41,850 nucleotides of DNA from Deltaproteobacteria bacterium (GCA_021802645.1 JAJZRO010000015.1:14846-56695); one strand, 5' to 3'; positions 1-8,977 are shown, counted from the first letter of the stretch. Numbers and translations: made by a program. Notes: generated from the letters alone by a model not told the origin.

Positions 1-432
1 GGCCATCCCGAGTGCCGCCATTCCGAATCGTACGCCAAGGAGAGCGAGCCGGCCATGCGCTGCCCGCTTTGCCAGATCGGCACCATCGTGAGCAAACACA
101 CTCCCACCGGCAAGCCCTTTTACGTCTGCCCCGAACCGGATTGCGAGTTCATGGCGTGGTCCCGACCCCATGCCATCTCCTGTCCGGTATGCGGTTCACC
201 CTTTCTGGTGGAGAAGAAGAATCTGGCCGGCAAGACTTCTTTGCGTTGTCCGCGTGCCGGTTGCCATCATGTGCAACCGTTGCCGGGTGCGGCCGACCTC
301 GCTGGCGAGGCGGCGGCCCCCGGTGATGCCGGTCAGCCGCCGGTGAAGAAGAAGGTGCTGGTTCGCCGGGTCAAGGGCGGCGGCACCACTGGCGGAGTGC
401 GCAAGGTGCGGCTGGTGCGCAGGAAAAAATAG
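1..432 (+). CDS. C4 zinc-finger protein, topoisomerase I C-terminal type (5' partial)
   Basis: The reading frame is open from the first base, so the gene starts upstream of the window. The visible 143 residues begin with the end of one zinc finger (HPEC), followed by two further C4 fingers: CPLC with a downstream CPEPDC, and CPVC with a downstream CPRAGC. The FYVC and W-x-x-P signatures are those of the DNA-binding zinc ribbons at the C-terminus of bacterial topoisomerase I. The last 30 or so residues are very basic (KKKVLVRRVK, ending VRRKK), which suits nucleic-acid binding. It could be the tail of topA or a free-standing zinc-finger protein; the catalytic part would lie to the left. An internal ATG at 55 exists, but the finger upstream of it argues against that start. 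Confidence 0.75.
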   Translation, partial: GHPECRHSESYAKESEPAMRCPLCQIGTIVSKHTPTGKPFYVCPEPDCEFMAWSRPHAISCPVCGSPFLVEKKNLAGKTSLRCPRAGCHHVQPLPGAADLAGEAAAPGDAGQPPVKKKVLVRRVKGGGTTGGVRKVRLVRRKK

Positions 433-530
433 GCGGCAGTTTCTCCGTTTTTGTGTCACTGTTGCAGGGTGCTCGACAGACTCTCGCTGCATGAACAGCA
501 GACGGTCATCACCGATCAGGGCAGACCCTT

Positions 531-1583
531 ATGGAACAAAGACGAATCCCTCGAGTGGTTTTGCTTGTCCTGGCAACCCTCCTGATCGTGGGGCTTGCGT
601 CTTGGTTTTGGGGCCTCATGCGGTCGCACAAGGCCCCGACGGAACTGGTGCTTTACGGTAATGTCGATATCCGGCAGGTCGAACTGGCCTTTAACGGTCA
701 GGAGCGGATTGCCACCATGTCGGCCCGGGAAGGAGAACGGGTCCACAAGGGGCAGTTGCTGGCAACATTGGATCGGCAACGCCTGGAATATACCGTTGCC
801 CAGGCCAAGGCGCAGGCGGCGGCCCAGCAGGAAATAGTTGCGCGTCTGGAAGCCGGTTCCCGGCCGGAGGAGATCCGACAGGCAAAATCCGCGGTCCAGG
901 CAGCGGAAGCGGACGCCAACATCGCCGAGCGAACGGCCCGGCGTTTGGCCTCGTTGGTGGCCTCCAGCGCTGTCTCCCGGCAACAGGCCGATGAGGCTGC
1001 GGCCAGTGCCAAATTGACCAAGGCGCGATTGCAGGAGGCCCGGGAAGCCTTGAAATTGGCGCTTGCCGGGCCGCGGCAGGAAGATATTGCGGCGGCCAAG
1101 GCAACCTTGCAGGCATATGAGGCCGCGCTGGGTCTGGCAGAAAAGCAACTGACCGATGCCAACCTGTATGCCCCGGTGGACGGGATTATTCAGGACCGGT
1201 TGCTGGAGCCTGGCGACATGGCTTCGCCCAGCCGACCGGTCTATACGGTGGCGCTTGATGAGTCTCTTTGGGTCCGGACCTATGTCTCGGTGCCGGATCT
1301 CGGTAAGGTGCGGCTCGGCATGGCGGCTCTGGTGAGTACCGACAGTTACCCTGCGAAACGCTATCGGGGTTGGGTCGGCTATATTTCGCCCACCTCGGAA
1401 TTTACGCCCAAAGCGGTGGAAACCACCGAAGTCCGCACCAGTCTTGTGCATCAACTCCGCGTCTATATCTGTGACGGCCAGGGAGACGAGTTGCGTCTCG
1501 GCATGCCGGCTACCGTCTCCATTCCCCTTACGCAAGCTGATTCGTCCAGGCCCCTGGGGGCCAATCCCTGCGGGAAGCAGTAA
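531..1583 (+). CDS. ybhG: HlyD-family periplasmic adaptor of ABC exporter
   Basis: A membrane-fusion (adaptor) protein of 350 residues that would link an inner-membrane ABC transporter to the periplasm or an outer-membrane channel. An uncleaved N-terminal membrane anchor spans about residues 9-30. It is followed by a barrel-sandwich half (GNVDIRQVELAF), a long Ala/Gln/Glu-rich alpha-helical hairpin (about 95-215), then the second lipoyl half (ANLYAPVDGII) and a beta-barrel (MPATVSI near the end). Length and order match E. coli YbhG. The stop codon overlaps the next start (TAATG), so it is translationally coupled to the ATP-binding subunit. The substrate is unknown; YbhGFSR relatives are linked to drug and cation efflux. 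A weak purine run precedes the ATG. Confidence 0.88.
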   Translation: MEQRRIPRVVLLVLATLLIVGLASWFWGLMRSHKAPTELVLYGNVDIRQVELAFNGQERIATMSAREGERVHKGQLLATLDRQRLEYTVAQAKAQAAAQQEIVARLEAGSRPEEIRQAKSAVQAAEADANIAERTARRLASLVASSAVSRQQADEAAASAKLTKARLQEAREALKLALAGPRQEDIAAAKATLQAYEAALGLAEKQLTDANLYAPVDGIIQDRLLEPGDMASPSRPVYTVALDESLWVRTYVSVPDLGKVRLGMAALVSTDSYPAKRYRGWVGYISPTSEFTPKAVETTEVRTSLVHQLRVYICDGQGDELRLGMPATVSIPLTQADSSRPLGANPCGKQ

Positions 1584-3388
1584 TGCCCCCGGCTTTGCCG
1601 ACACCGTCCGCGGCCGGAGAGGCTGGCCGCGACCAGCACGTCCTGACCTTTGCCGCGGTCAACAAGACCTTTCCCGCCATGCCTCGTCCCATTTCGGCCC
1701 TGACCGACATTTCCATCACGGTGCGTGCCGGGGAAGTCACCGGTCTCATCGGGCCTGACGGTGCAGGGAAAACCACGTTGATGCGCCTTGCCGCCGGTCT
1801 GCTTATCCCGGATTCCGGGCACATCACGGTATTGGGGATGGACGTGGTGCAGAACCAACAGACGGTCCAGGCGTCCATCGGCTATATGCCCCAGCGTTTT
1901 GGTCTGTACGAAGATCTGACCGTGCAGGAAAATCTGGATCTCTATGCGGATTTGCAGGGCGCGCCGGTGGCGGAACGACCGGCGCATTATGAGGAACTGT
2001 TGCGGATGACGGGCCTTGGCCCCTTTCTCGATCGGTTGGCAGGCCGCCTTTCCGGGGGGATGAAGCAGAAGCTTGGCCTGGCCTGTACCCTGGTGCGTCC
2101 CCCCCGTCTTTTGCTGCTCGATGAGCCGACGGTGGGAGTGGACCCGGTCTCGCGTCGGGAACTGTGGGCCATTGTCTACCGACTTACCCAGGAACAGGGA
2201 ATGAGCGTCTTGCTTAGCACCGCCTATCTGGACGAGGCGGAGCGATGCCACCAGGTCTTGCTCCTCAACGAGGGGCGTTTGCTTGGTTCCGGGCCACCGG
2301 GAAGCTTCAGTCGCCCGCTGTCGGGACGGACCTTTGTGTTGACCGTTCCAGCCGGGGAAAGAAGGCGGGTGCTGGAAACGGTGAGCGGGCAGACCGGGAT
2401 CACTGATGCGATAATCGCCCGACAGGGGGTGCGCGTGGTGACCGAGACTCCGGAGATGCCACCGCTTGCGCAATTGTTTCCCTCCCTGCCGGCGGTAGGA
2501 GTGGAGGCGGTGCCCCCCTCGCTGGAGGATGGTTTTGTCGCTTTGCTCCACGAAGACAAGGCCAGGCCGCGGCAAACCAAGACACTTCAGGTGGCCTCTG
2601 CCGGTGGGGCCCTCCCGCCGGGAGGGGGCGATGGGCCGGTGATCGCGGTGCATGATGTGCAACGTCGTTTCGGAGATTTTTATGCCGTGAAAGGGGTGAG
2701 CTTTGAGGTGCGCCGGGGCGAGGTCTTTGGCTTGCTGGGGGCCAATGGCGCGGGAAAATCGACGACCTTTCGCATGCTGTGCGGACTGCTGCCCGCTTCC
2801 GCCGGCGATCTCCGCGTGGCCGGTGTGGACCTGCGGCAGGCATCGGCCACGGCCCGAGCGCGAATCGGGTACATGTCCCAGAAATTTTCTCTCTATGGCA
2901 ATCTGAGCGTCCGGCAGAATCTGGATTTCTTCAGCAGCGCCTATAATCTCGCTGGCAACCATCGGCGTCAGCGGCTCGATTGGGCGCTTGAGACCTTCGA
3001 TCTCGCGCCGCTCGCCGAGACCATCAGCGGCGGGTTGCCGCTGGGCTACAAACAACGGCTTGCCCTGGCCTGTGCCCTCATGCATGAGCCGGATATTCTC
3101 TTCCTGGACGAGCCCACCTCCGGGGTCGATCCCCTGGCGCGCCGCGAATTTTGGCATCACATCAATATGCTGGCCGCCCAGCAGGTGACCGTGCTGGTCA
3201 CCACCCATTTTATGGAGGAAGCGGAATACTGTGATCGGTTGGCAATCATGGCGGAAGGGAGCCTACTGGCTCTCGGCACTCCGGAGGAGATCAAGAACCG
3301 GGCCCGGTCGGCGGATCGACCCGATCCGGACATGGAGGATGCCTTCATTCACCTGATTACCGTCCGGGAGCAAGAGGTGGCGGCATGA
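1583..3388 (+). CDS. ybhF: ABC transporter ATP-binding protein with two fused nucleotide-binding domains (YbhF type)
   Basis: A 601-residue cytoplasmic ATPase carrying two ABC domains. Domain 1 (about 20-250) has Walker A GPDGAGKTT, signature LSGGMKQK and Walker B LLLLDEPTVGVDP. Domain 2 (about 350-590) has Walker A GANGAGKST, a degenerate signature SGGLPLGYKQR and Walker B ILFLDEPTSGVDP. The fused dimer and the relaxed second signature are typical of YbhF. It starts on the ATG that overlaps the adaptor's stop, and its end overlaps the next gene (ATGA), so the operon is tightly coupled. It should power the heterodimeric permease encoded by the next two genes. Confidence 0.92.
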   Translation: MPPALPTPSAAGEAGRDQHVLTFAAVNKTFPAMPRPISALTDISITVRAGEVTGLIGPDGAGKTTLMRLAAGLLIPDSGHITVLGMDVVQNQQTVQASIGYMPQRFGLYEDLTVQENLDLYADLQGAPVAERPAHYEELLRMTGLGPFLDRLAGRLSGGMKQKLGLACTLVRPPRLLLLDEPTVGVDPVSRRELWAIVYRLTQEQGMSVLLSTAYLDEAERCHQVLLLNEGRLLGSGPPGSFSRPLSGRTFVLTVPAGERRRVLETVSGQTGITDAIIARQGVRVVTETPEMPPLAQLFPSLPAVGVEAVPPSLEDGFVALLHEDKARPRQTKTLQVASAGGALPPGGGDGPVIAVHDVQRRFGDFYAVKGVSFEVRRGEVFGLLGANGAGKSTTFRMLCGLLPASAGDLRVAGVDLRQASATARARIGYMSQKFSLYGNLSVRQNLDFFSSAYNLAGNHRRQRLDWALETFDLAPLAETISGGLPLGYKQRLALACALMHEPDILFLDEPTSGVDPLARREFWHHINMLAAQQVTVLVTTHFMEEAEYCDRLAIMAEGSLLALGTPEEIKNRARSADRPDPDMEDAFIHLITVREQEVAA

Positions 3389-4530
3389 ACGAGCGGGCGA
3401 CAGCCGGCCGGATGGGCAGTGCCATGCGTCTGCGCGGCCTGATGCGCAAGGAATTTCTCCAAATCATCCGCGACCCGAGCAGTGTGGCTATCGCCTTTCT
3501 GCTGCCCGTGGTGCTGCTCTTTCTCTTCGGCTACGGGGTATCCCTTGATGCCGAGCACGTTCCCCTCGCGCTCGTGGTGGAGCAGCCAAGTGCGGATACG
3601 GCGACGCTGACCGGCGCGTTTCACGGTTCACGCTATTTTGCCCCGGTCCATTTTTCCACCATGCAGGAGGCGGAAGCAGCCCTTATGGCGAACCAGGTCC
3701 AGGCCATTGTCCGACTGCGGGGAGATTTTGCCCGAGAGTTGCGCAGCCCGGCCGGTGCCCCCATTCAGGTTATCGTCAACGGCGTGGACGCCAACAACGG
3801 ACGGTTGATTTCCGGCTACGTGGAGGGGGTGTGGAGCGGCTGGCTCCAGGAGTGGGCAACCCAGCAGGGCATGACGTCCCTCTTTCCGGTGGAGGTCGAA
3901 CAGCGGGTCTGGTTCAATGCGGAATTGCGGAGCCGAAATTTTTTGGTGCCGGGGTTGATCGCCGTGATCATGACCCTGATCGGCGCCCTGCTGACGGCCC
4001 TGGTCATGGCGCGCGAGTGGGAGCGCGGGACCATGGAGAGCCTGCTGGTGACGCCGGTGGCCATGCGGGAGGTGCTGTTGGGTAAGTTGGTGCCTTATTT
4101 CCTGCTGGGCATGGGCGGCATGTCGCTTTCGGTGGCCATGGCGGTATGGCTTTTTGCCGTGCCGCTCCGGGGCTCGCTTTTCGTCTTGTTCGCCGCGGCC
4201 GCGCTTTTTCTCCTGGTTGCTCTCGGCATGGGCCTCTTGATTTCCATCCTCACCAAGGACCAGTTTGTGGCCGGCCAGGTCGCCATTGTCGTCACCTTCC
4301 TGCCCGCCTTCATCCTTTCCGGTTTCATCTTCGATGTGGGCAGCATGCCTTTCCCCGTCCAGGTGATCACCCACCTTATTCCTGCCCGCTATTTTGTGGC
4401 GATCCTGCAATCTGTTTTTCTGGCCGGCAACATCTGGTCGGTGCTCTGGCCCAACGCCCTGGCGCTTGCGGTTATGGCCTTCTTTTTTCTCGGTATGAGC
4501 AGGCGGAAAACCAGGAAAAGTTTGGAGTAG
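3385..4530 (+). CDS. ybhS: ABC-2 type permease (YbhS type)
   Basis: A 381-residue inner-membrane permease of the ABC-2 family. One membrane helix lies near the N-terminus (SVAIAFLLPVVLLFLFGYGV, about 32-52). A large extracytoplasmic domain follows, then a bundle of five hydrophobic helices from about residue 190 onward. The amphipathic segment EWERGTMESLLVTPV before the helix bundle is the ABC-2 hallmark (E-x-GT-x-E-x-L-x-V-T-P). Its start overlaps the stop of the ATP-binding gene by 4 bases. It is presumed to form a heterodimer with the following paralogue. Confidence 0.9.
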   Translation: MNERATAGRMGSAMRLRGLMRKEFLQIIRDPSSVAIAFLLPVVLLFLFGYGVSLDAEHVPLALVVEQPSADTATLTGAFHGSRYFAPVHFSTMQEAEAALMANQVQAIVRLRGDFARELRSPAGAPIQVIVNGVDANNGRLISGYVEGVWSGWLQEWATQQGMTSLFPVEVEQRVWFNAELRSRNFLVPGLIAVIMTLIGALLTALVMAREWERGTMESLLVTPVAMREVLLGKLVPYFLLGMGGMSLSVAMAVWLFAVPLRGSLFVLFAAAALFLLVALGMGLLISILTKDQFVAGQVAIVVTFLPAFILSGFIFDVGSMPFPVQVITHLIPARYFVAILQSVFLAGNIWSVLWPNALALAVMAFFFLGMSRRKTRKSLE

Positions 4531-4536
4531 GCGGCC

Positions 4537-5646
4537 ATGTGGAAACGGATCGCCGCGTTGGTGCGTAAGGAATTCCTGGCCCTGCTCAAGGACAAGAAGA
4601 GTCGGCTGGTGCTTATCGTGCCGCCCTTTCTCCAGCTCCTGGTCTTTGGCTATGCGGCGACCTATGACCTGAAAAACGTCCCCTATGCCGTGTATAACGA
4701 AGACCGGGGGGCGGCGTCCCGCCAGCTGTTGGCAGGTTTTTCCGGCTCCCCCAATTTTTCCCTTAAGGCCACGGTCGACCATGACGGCCAGATCGCACCC
4801 CTGATCGAGGGCAAAAAGGTGCTGCTCGTCCTCCACATCGGGCCGCAGTTCAGCCGCGATCTGGCGCTTGGCAATACCGCCTCGTTACAGGCCGTTGTCG
4901 ATGGGCGGGACTCCAACACCGCCATGATCCTGCTGAATTATGTGCGGCAGATTGTTTTTTCCTTCAACCGGCAGCAAATGGTTGCACAGGGCCGGGCGTC
5001 ACTGCCGGCGCGACTGGTGACCCGTGCCTGGTTCAACCCCAACCTGGAGAGCCGCTGGTTCATCGTGCCGGGTATCGTGGGCTTGCTGACCTTGGTGGTT
5101 ACCCTGTTGGTGACCGCCCTGTCCGTGGCCAGAGAGAGGGAGCAAGGCACCTTTGACCAACTGCTGGTCACGCCGCTCACCCCCTTTGAAATCCTGATGG
5201 GCAAGACGCTGCCCGGTTTCTGTATCGGCAGCCTCGAGGCCACCTTGGTCACCCTGGTCGCGGTTTTCTGGTTCAAGGTGCCGCTTCTTGGCAGTTTGCT
5301 GACCTTGTATGTCGGCATCCTGCTTTTCCTTCTTTCCGCCATCGGCGTCGGCCTGATGATCTCCTCCCTGGCCGTCACTCAACAGCAAGGTCTGCTCGGC
5401 GCCTTTCTCTTTTTGGTGCCGGCCATCATCCTCTCGGGGTTTTCGACCCCGATCGCCAACATGCCCCCCCTGGTACAGCAGATAACCTTGCTGAACCCCA
5501 TGCGCTATTTCCTCGTTATCCTGCGCGGGGTCTTCCTGGAGGGCACCCCGTTTGCGTTGCTCATTCCCCAGTTCTGGCCGCTGGCCGTTATTGGGATTGC
5601 GAACATGTTGGCGGCGGCCTGGCTGTTCCGCCACCGCATGTATTGA
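4537..5646 (+). CDS. ybhR: ABC-2 type permease (YbhR type)
   Basis: A second ABC-2 permease of 369 residues, paralogous to the preceding gene and starting 6 bases after it. It has an N-terminal helix (LIVPPFLQLLVFGYAATYDL, about 25-45), an extracytoplasmic domain, the signature EREQGTFDQLLVTPL, and a C-terminal helical bundle. Two permeases plus a double ATPase and an HlyD adaptor give a complete YbhGFSR-like exporter. It is the last gene of this operon: the next gene lies on the opposite strand and converges 22 bases away. I see no strong terminator between them. Confidence 0.9.
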   Translation: MWKRIAALVRKEFLALLKDKKSRLVLIVPPFLQLLVFGYAATYDLKNVPYAVYNEDRGAASRQLLAGFSGSPNFSLKATVDHDGQIAPLIEGKKVLLVLHIGPQFSRDLALGNTASLQAVVDGRDSNTAMILLNYVRQIVFSFNRQQMVAQGRASLPARLVTRAWFNPNLESRWFIVPGIVGLLTLVVTLLVTALSVAREREQGTFDQLLVTPLTPFEILMGKTLPGFCIGSLEATLVTLVAVFWFKVPLLGSLLTLYVGILLFLLSAIGVGLMISSLAVTQQQGLLGAFLFLVPAIILSGFSTPIANMPPLVQQITLLNPMRYFLVILRGVFLEGTPFALLIPQFWPLAVIGIANMLAAAWLFRHRMY

Positions 5647-5668
5647 AGGGGCAAGGGCAGGAGGGCGT

Positions 5669-6511
5669 TCAGTGGATGGTGGCCAGGTAATCCATGGTTT
5701 CGCGGGCCAGGGCGATATCGTCGATGAGCAGGGAGACTTCGTGGTTGTGGGTGAGGGCTGCCTGGGTCAGGTTGTGGCTGCCGACAAAGACGAGATGGCC
5801 GTCGATCACCACCACTTTGGCGTGGGTGGTGGTCTCCGGCGAGTCGAAGCGGACATCGATCCGGTTGTTGCGCAGCAGTTGCGCCGTCTTTTCGTTTTCC
5901 CGGTTCACCTCCTCGTCATAGCCTGATTTCTCCAGCAGCACCTCGATCCGCACCCCCCGGCGGCGGGCGTCGATGAGCGCCCGGGCCAGTTGGACCGGCC
6001 GGTTGTCCGGCGTATCCCCGGTCTTGAAGAGGAACATGGCGATCGCGATGTGTTGCCGGGCTTCGCCGATGCCCTGGAGCAGGGCAGGGAAGTAGTTGCC
6101 ATCCGCCAGCACCTGCATCTCGCCCGGCCGCAGGCTGAGGTGGCGGGAAGGGGGGAGATCTTGGAAGGGGATGCGATTGCGGGCTGCGCTGCCCTTGGAG
6201 GGCGAACCGTCATGAAGGGTGGTGGTCCCGCTGAGGATAAGGTAGGGACGGACTGCGGCCAGGGCGCTTTCGCCGATGAGTTTGCCGGACAGGAGTTGGT
6301 CGACCGACCGGAATGGCCCGTGCTGGCGTCGGTAGTCGCTGATGGCCTTGGCGCGGACCTGGCCGATGGCGGGCAGCATCTCCAACTGCTCCACCGTGGC
6401 CGTGTTGAGGTTGAGCTGGCCGTCAAGGGCGAAGGTGGCTGGCGGCGCGCTGAGGCACAGGAGCGCGACAAGCAGTGCCATAGCCGGATATCGGATTGCC
6501 TGGCGGCTCAT
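5669..6511 (-). CDS. Secreted ComEA-type helix-hairpin-helix / phospholipase D-like nuclease fusion
   Basis: A 280-residue protein with a clear signal peptide (hydrophobic 9-22, likely cleavage after about residue 28). A ComEA-like helix-hairpin-helix DNA-binding domain covers about 32-90 (LNLNTATVEQLEMLPAIG). A phospholipase D-fold domain covers about 130-275 and carries one HKD motif (H230, K232, D237, followed by GSHNLT). A single HKD motif is the arrangement of Nuc-type endonucleases, which dimerise to build one active site. The start at 6511 is chosen because AAGGAG lies just upstream and it gives a proper signal peptide; longer readings of the frame are spurious. An extracytoplasmic DNA-binding nuclease is the likely role. 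A phosphatidyl-transfer role is possible but the DNA-binding domain argues against it. Confidence 0.85.
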   Translation of the reverse strand: MSRQAIRYPAMALLVALLCLSAPPATFALDGQLNLNTATVEQLEMLPAIGQVRAKAISDYRRQHGPFRSVDQLLSGKLIGESALAAVRPYLILSGTTTLHDGSPSKGSAARNRIPFQDLPPSRHLSLRPGEMQVLADGNYFPALLQGIGEARQHIAIAMFLFKTGDTPDNRPVQLARALIDARRRGVRIEVLLEKSGYDEEVNRENEKTAQLLRNNRIDVRFDSPETTTHAKVVVIDGHLVFVGSHNLTQAALTHNHEVSLLIDDIALARETMDYLATIH

Positions 6512-6545
6512 CGGCGCTCCTTTTGGGGGTGGAATGGGGCTGGGC

Positions 6546-8273
6546 TCAGCCTTGCGGCCACCAAGCCACGCCCAGCCGGCGGATGAGGTTGAAGCCGCCG
6601 CCCAGCACCAGGTTGTTGGTGAGCCCCACGCTGTCGAGGAAGATCTGGATCTCCGACGAGCGGGTGCCGGCATCGCAGATGATGCACATGGTCTTGTCCT
6701 TGGGCAGCTCCTGGCGGCGGGCCCGGATGTCGACATAGGGCACCGAGATCCATTTGTCTGCGCCGAAGCGCTCGACAAAGACCTTGGCCTCGTTGGGATG
6801 GCGGATGTCCAGGGCCACCCAGTCGGGCTGGCTGGCGAAATCATCCATCCAGTCGAGGAATTCCTTGACCGAAACATAGCGGAGGCGGCCGGCCATGAGG
6901 TTGTCCGCCACGTTGGCGGTGGCGTTCAGGGCGTCGAGGGCGGTGGCAAAGGGCGGGGCATAGGCCATTTCGAGTTGGCTCATGTCGTCGATGGTGGCGC
7001 CCTGCATGATCATCGCCGCCGCGGCGTCGAGCCGGGTCAGGACCGCATCGCCCATGGGGCCGAAACCCTGCATGCCGAGCACCTTGCGGGTGCGCTTGTC
7101 GAAGACGAGGCGCAGCGGGATCACCGCCTGGGTCGGGAAGAAGTGGGCGCGGTCCGACTGGGCGGTGGTCACTGCCGCGGCGTCGAAGCCCTCGGCCAGG
7201 GCGGCGTCGAGCGCCAGGCCGGTGGCGCCGATGGCGCGTTCGAAGGCCTTCATGGTGAAGGTGCCGATCCACCCCTTGTAGACGGTGGGGATGCCGGCCA
7301 GGTTGTCGCCGACGATGCGGCCTTCCTTGTTGGCGAGCGAGCCCATGGGCGCGATCCCCTTCTTGCCGGTGAGGATGTTCTTCACCTCGATGCAGTCGCC
7401 GGCCGCGTAGATGTTGGGGTCCGAGGTCTGCAACCGGTCGTTCACCACGATGTTGCCCTGGGGCGAGACCAGGAGCCCGGCCGCTTGGGCGAGTTCGCTC
7501 CGGGCCCGCACGCCCACCGCCATGATGACCAGATCCGCGTCCAGCGTCCGCTGGGCAGTGACCACCCTTTTTACCTTGCCGTTTTCACCCTCGATGGCGG
7601 TGGCCGATTCCTTGGTGAAGACCGCCACCCCTTTCTCCTTCAGGTGGGTTTCGAGCATGCGGGCAAAGTCCCAGTCCACCAGGCGGGGCAGGAGCTGCGG
7701 CATGAATTCGAGGATGGTGGTTTCGAGACCCCAGAGGTCGGCAAAGGATTCGGCCATCTCGATGCCGATGGCGCCACCGCCGATCACCACCACCTTGCCC
7801 ACCTCTCCCTTGGCGACCCGCTCCTTGATGGCCACGGCCTTGTGGAGATCGCTGACCGTGAAGACGCCGTCGAGGTCCGCCCCCGGAATCGGCAGGACAT
7901 TGGGCTTGCTGCCGGTGGTGAGCACCAGCTTATCGTAGGGCACCGACTCCTTGGCGCCGGTGGCGACGTTTTCCACCGCCACGCTCTTGGCTTTGCGGTC
8001 GATGGCCAATGCCCGGGTGCTGGTCATGGTCTTGACCCCCTTGGCCTTGAGGAAGAAGGCCTCGTCGCGGGTCATGTGGAAGCTGGTGTTGCGGAGTTCC
8101 TTTTCGTCCGAGACGTCGCCGGAGACGAAATAGGGGATGCCGCAGCCACCGTAGGAGATGAGGTTGTCTTGGTCGATGATGGTGACCTCGGCCTCGGGCA
8201 TGAGGCGCTTGACGCGGCAGGCGGTTTTGGGGCCGGCGGCGACCCCGCCGATGATGACGATTTTCTGGGCCAT
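6546..8273 (-). CDS. CoA-disulfide reductase-like FAD/NAD(P) oxidoreductase with C-terminal rhodanese domain
   Basis: A 575-residue cytoplasmic flavoprotein. The N-terminal FAD fold (IIGGVAAG), the redox Cys of this family (C44 in SYGGCGIPY), a second nucleotide fold (VVIGGGAIGIEMAE) and the FAD-contacting IYAAGDC are all present. The last 110 or so residues are a rhodanese domain with an intact active loop CDAGTRS (C533). This architecture matches polysulfide/CoA-persulfide reductases such as the Npsr-type enzyme of Shewanella. It would reduce CoA persulfide or polysulfide with NAD(P)H and release sulfide, which suits a neighbourhood with dissimilatory sulfite reductase. The start at 8273 is preferred over an upstream ATG at 8318 because GAGGT lies 7 bases before it and the FAD motif then starts at residue 5. 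Confidence 0.88.
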   Translation of the reverse strand: MAQKIVIIGGVAAGPKTACRVKRLMPEAEVTIIDQDNLISYGGCGIPYFVSGDVSDEKELRNTSFHMTRDEAFFLKAKGVKTMTSTRALAIDRKAKSVAVENVATGAKESVPYDKLVLTTGSKPNVLPIPGADLDGVFTVSDLHKAVAIKERVAKGEVGKVVVIGGGAIGIEMAESFADLWGLETTILEFMPQLLPRLVDWDFARMLETHLKEKGVAVFTKESATAIEGENGKVKRVVTAQRTLDADLVIMAVGVRARSELAQAAGLLVSPQGNIVVNDRLQTSDPNIYAAGDCIEVKNILTGKKGIAPMGSLANKEGRIVGDNLAGIPTVYKGWIGTFTMKAFERAIGATGLALDAALAEGFDAAAVTTAQSDRAHFFPTQAVIPLRLVFDKRTRKVLGMQGFGPMGDAVLTRLDAAAAMIMQGATIDDMSQLEMAYAPPFATALDALNATANVADNLMAGRLRYVSVKEFLDWMDDFASQPDWVALDIRHPNEAKVFVERFGADKWISVPYVDIRARRQELPKDKTMCIICDAGTRSSEIQIFLDSVGLTNNLVLGGGFNLIRRLGVAWWPQG

Positions 8274-8333
8274 GGCGATTACCTCGTATGTCAATGGATC
8301 AAATGGGGTTTCTTGCACCGGAGATACCCGGTC

Positions 8334-8362
8334 AACCTATCGCGGGTCACGGTTCCTGTCAA
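8334..8362 (-). promoter_or_regulatory. Candidate sigma70-type promoter for the rhodanese flavoprotein
   Basis: Read on the minus strand, TTGACA is followed 17 bases later by TAGGTT (3 of 6 matches to the -10 consensus). It lies about 60 bases upstream of the start at 8273. It is divergent from the candidate promoter at 8411. Confidence 0.45.
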
Positions 8363-8376
8363 ACCTTTCAGGGCGT

Positions 8377-8386
8377 ATGTTAACAT
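8377..8386. promoter_or_regulatory. Perfect palindrome ATGTTAACAT between divergent promoters
   Basis: A 10-base perfect palindrome between the two divergent -35 elements, 15 bases from the minus-strand one and 24 bases from the plus-strand one. The position suits an operator shared by both transcription units. The binding protein is unknown; the DUF134 regulator encoded at 8978-9307 is a candidate only by proximity. Confidence 0.35.
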
Positions 8387-8410
8387 TTTATTATTTTCTT
8401 AAATTCTCGC

Positions 8411-8439
8411 TTGACAGGAAGGGCTATTTTCCCTACATA
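8411..8439 (+). promoter_or_regulatory. Candidate promoter for the NifX-like gene
   Basis: TTGACA at 8411-8416, a 17-base spacer, then TACATA at 8434-8439. It would start transcription about 125 bases before the ATG at 8571. The initially transcribed region holds TGCA-N5-TGCA, a possible operator half-site pair. Confidence 0.5.
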
Positions 8440-8570
8440 CTGAACATATGCACAGAATGCACCCTTTTTTTCGTTCCGGCTGAGGGGTCACGGGAGGTTG
8501 AGGCATGGGCCCGAGTTTGCGCCTTGCCGCCGAGGGCAGATGTATAAATATGATGAAGAGGAGATGGACC

Positions 8571-8972
8571 ATGGCAACACTACGGATTGCAGTACCATCC
8601 AACGCACCGGGCGGACTTGAGGCCGCTCGATCGGACCATTTCGGTCATTGCGACCTGTTCACGCTGGTGGCCATCGAAAACGGGCAGGTGGCGGGAGTCG
8701 AGACCGTGAACAACATCGCCCACGAGGCAGGTGGCTGCATGGCGCCGGTGGGCCTGTTGAAGGACAAGGGAATTGACGCCATCGTGGTCGGCGGCATGGG
8801 GGCGCGACCCCTGGCGGGTTTTGCCAGCGTCGGCATCACGGTCTATTTCGCGGCCCAGCCGGTGTTTGGCAGCGTCAGGGCGGTGGTGGATGGTTTTCTG
8901 GGGAATCAGCTGGTGGTCATGCAGCCGACCCAGGCCTGCCAGGGCCATGGCAACTGCCACGGCCAGGGGTAG
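8571..8972 (+). CDS. NifX/NifB-domain (dinitrogenase iron-molybdenum cofactor biosynthesis) family protein
   Basis: A 133-residue single-domain protein of the NifX/NifB-C/MTH1175 fold. It begins TLRIAVPS, has the conserved RSDHFGHCDLF segment, and the core GIDAIVVGGMGARPL. The C-terminus is Cys/His rich (CQGHGNCHGQG), a possible metal or cluster site. Family members bind metal clusters; many anaerobes carry stand-alone copies outside nitrogenase clusters, of unknown function. No nif gene is visible here. The ATG at 8571 is chosen because GAGGAG sits 7 bases upstream. The gene converges with the DUF134 gene, leaving 5 bases between stops. That pairing is common in anaerobes and suggests a regulator-target relationship. 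Confidence 0.85.
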   Translation: MATLRIAVPSNAPGGLEAARSDHFGHCDLFTLVAIENGQVAGVETVNNIAHEAGGCMAPVGLLKDKGIDAIVVGGMGARPLAGFASVGITVYFAAQPVFGSVRAVVDGFLGNQLVVMQPTQACQGHGNCHGQG

Positions 8973-8977
8973 ACTTT

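Noticed and set aside
6342-8402. A 686-codon plus-strand open frame
   Set aside because: It lies antisense to the rhodanese flavoprotein, has no recognisable domain, and its His/Gly/Asp-rich composition is that of a shadow frame.
8571-8972. NifX-like gene as a sign of a nitrogenase cluster
   Set aside because: No nif structural or assembly gene is present in the window; stand-alone NifX-like proteins are common in anaerobes.
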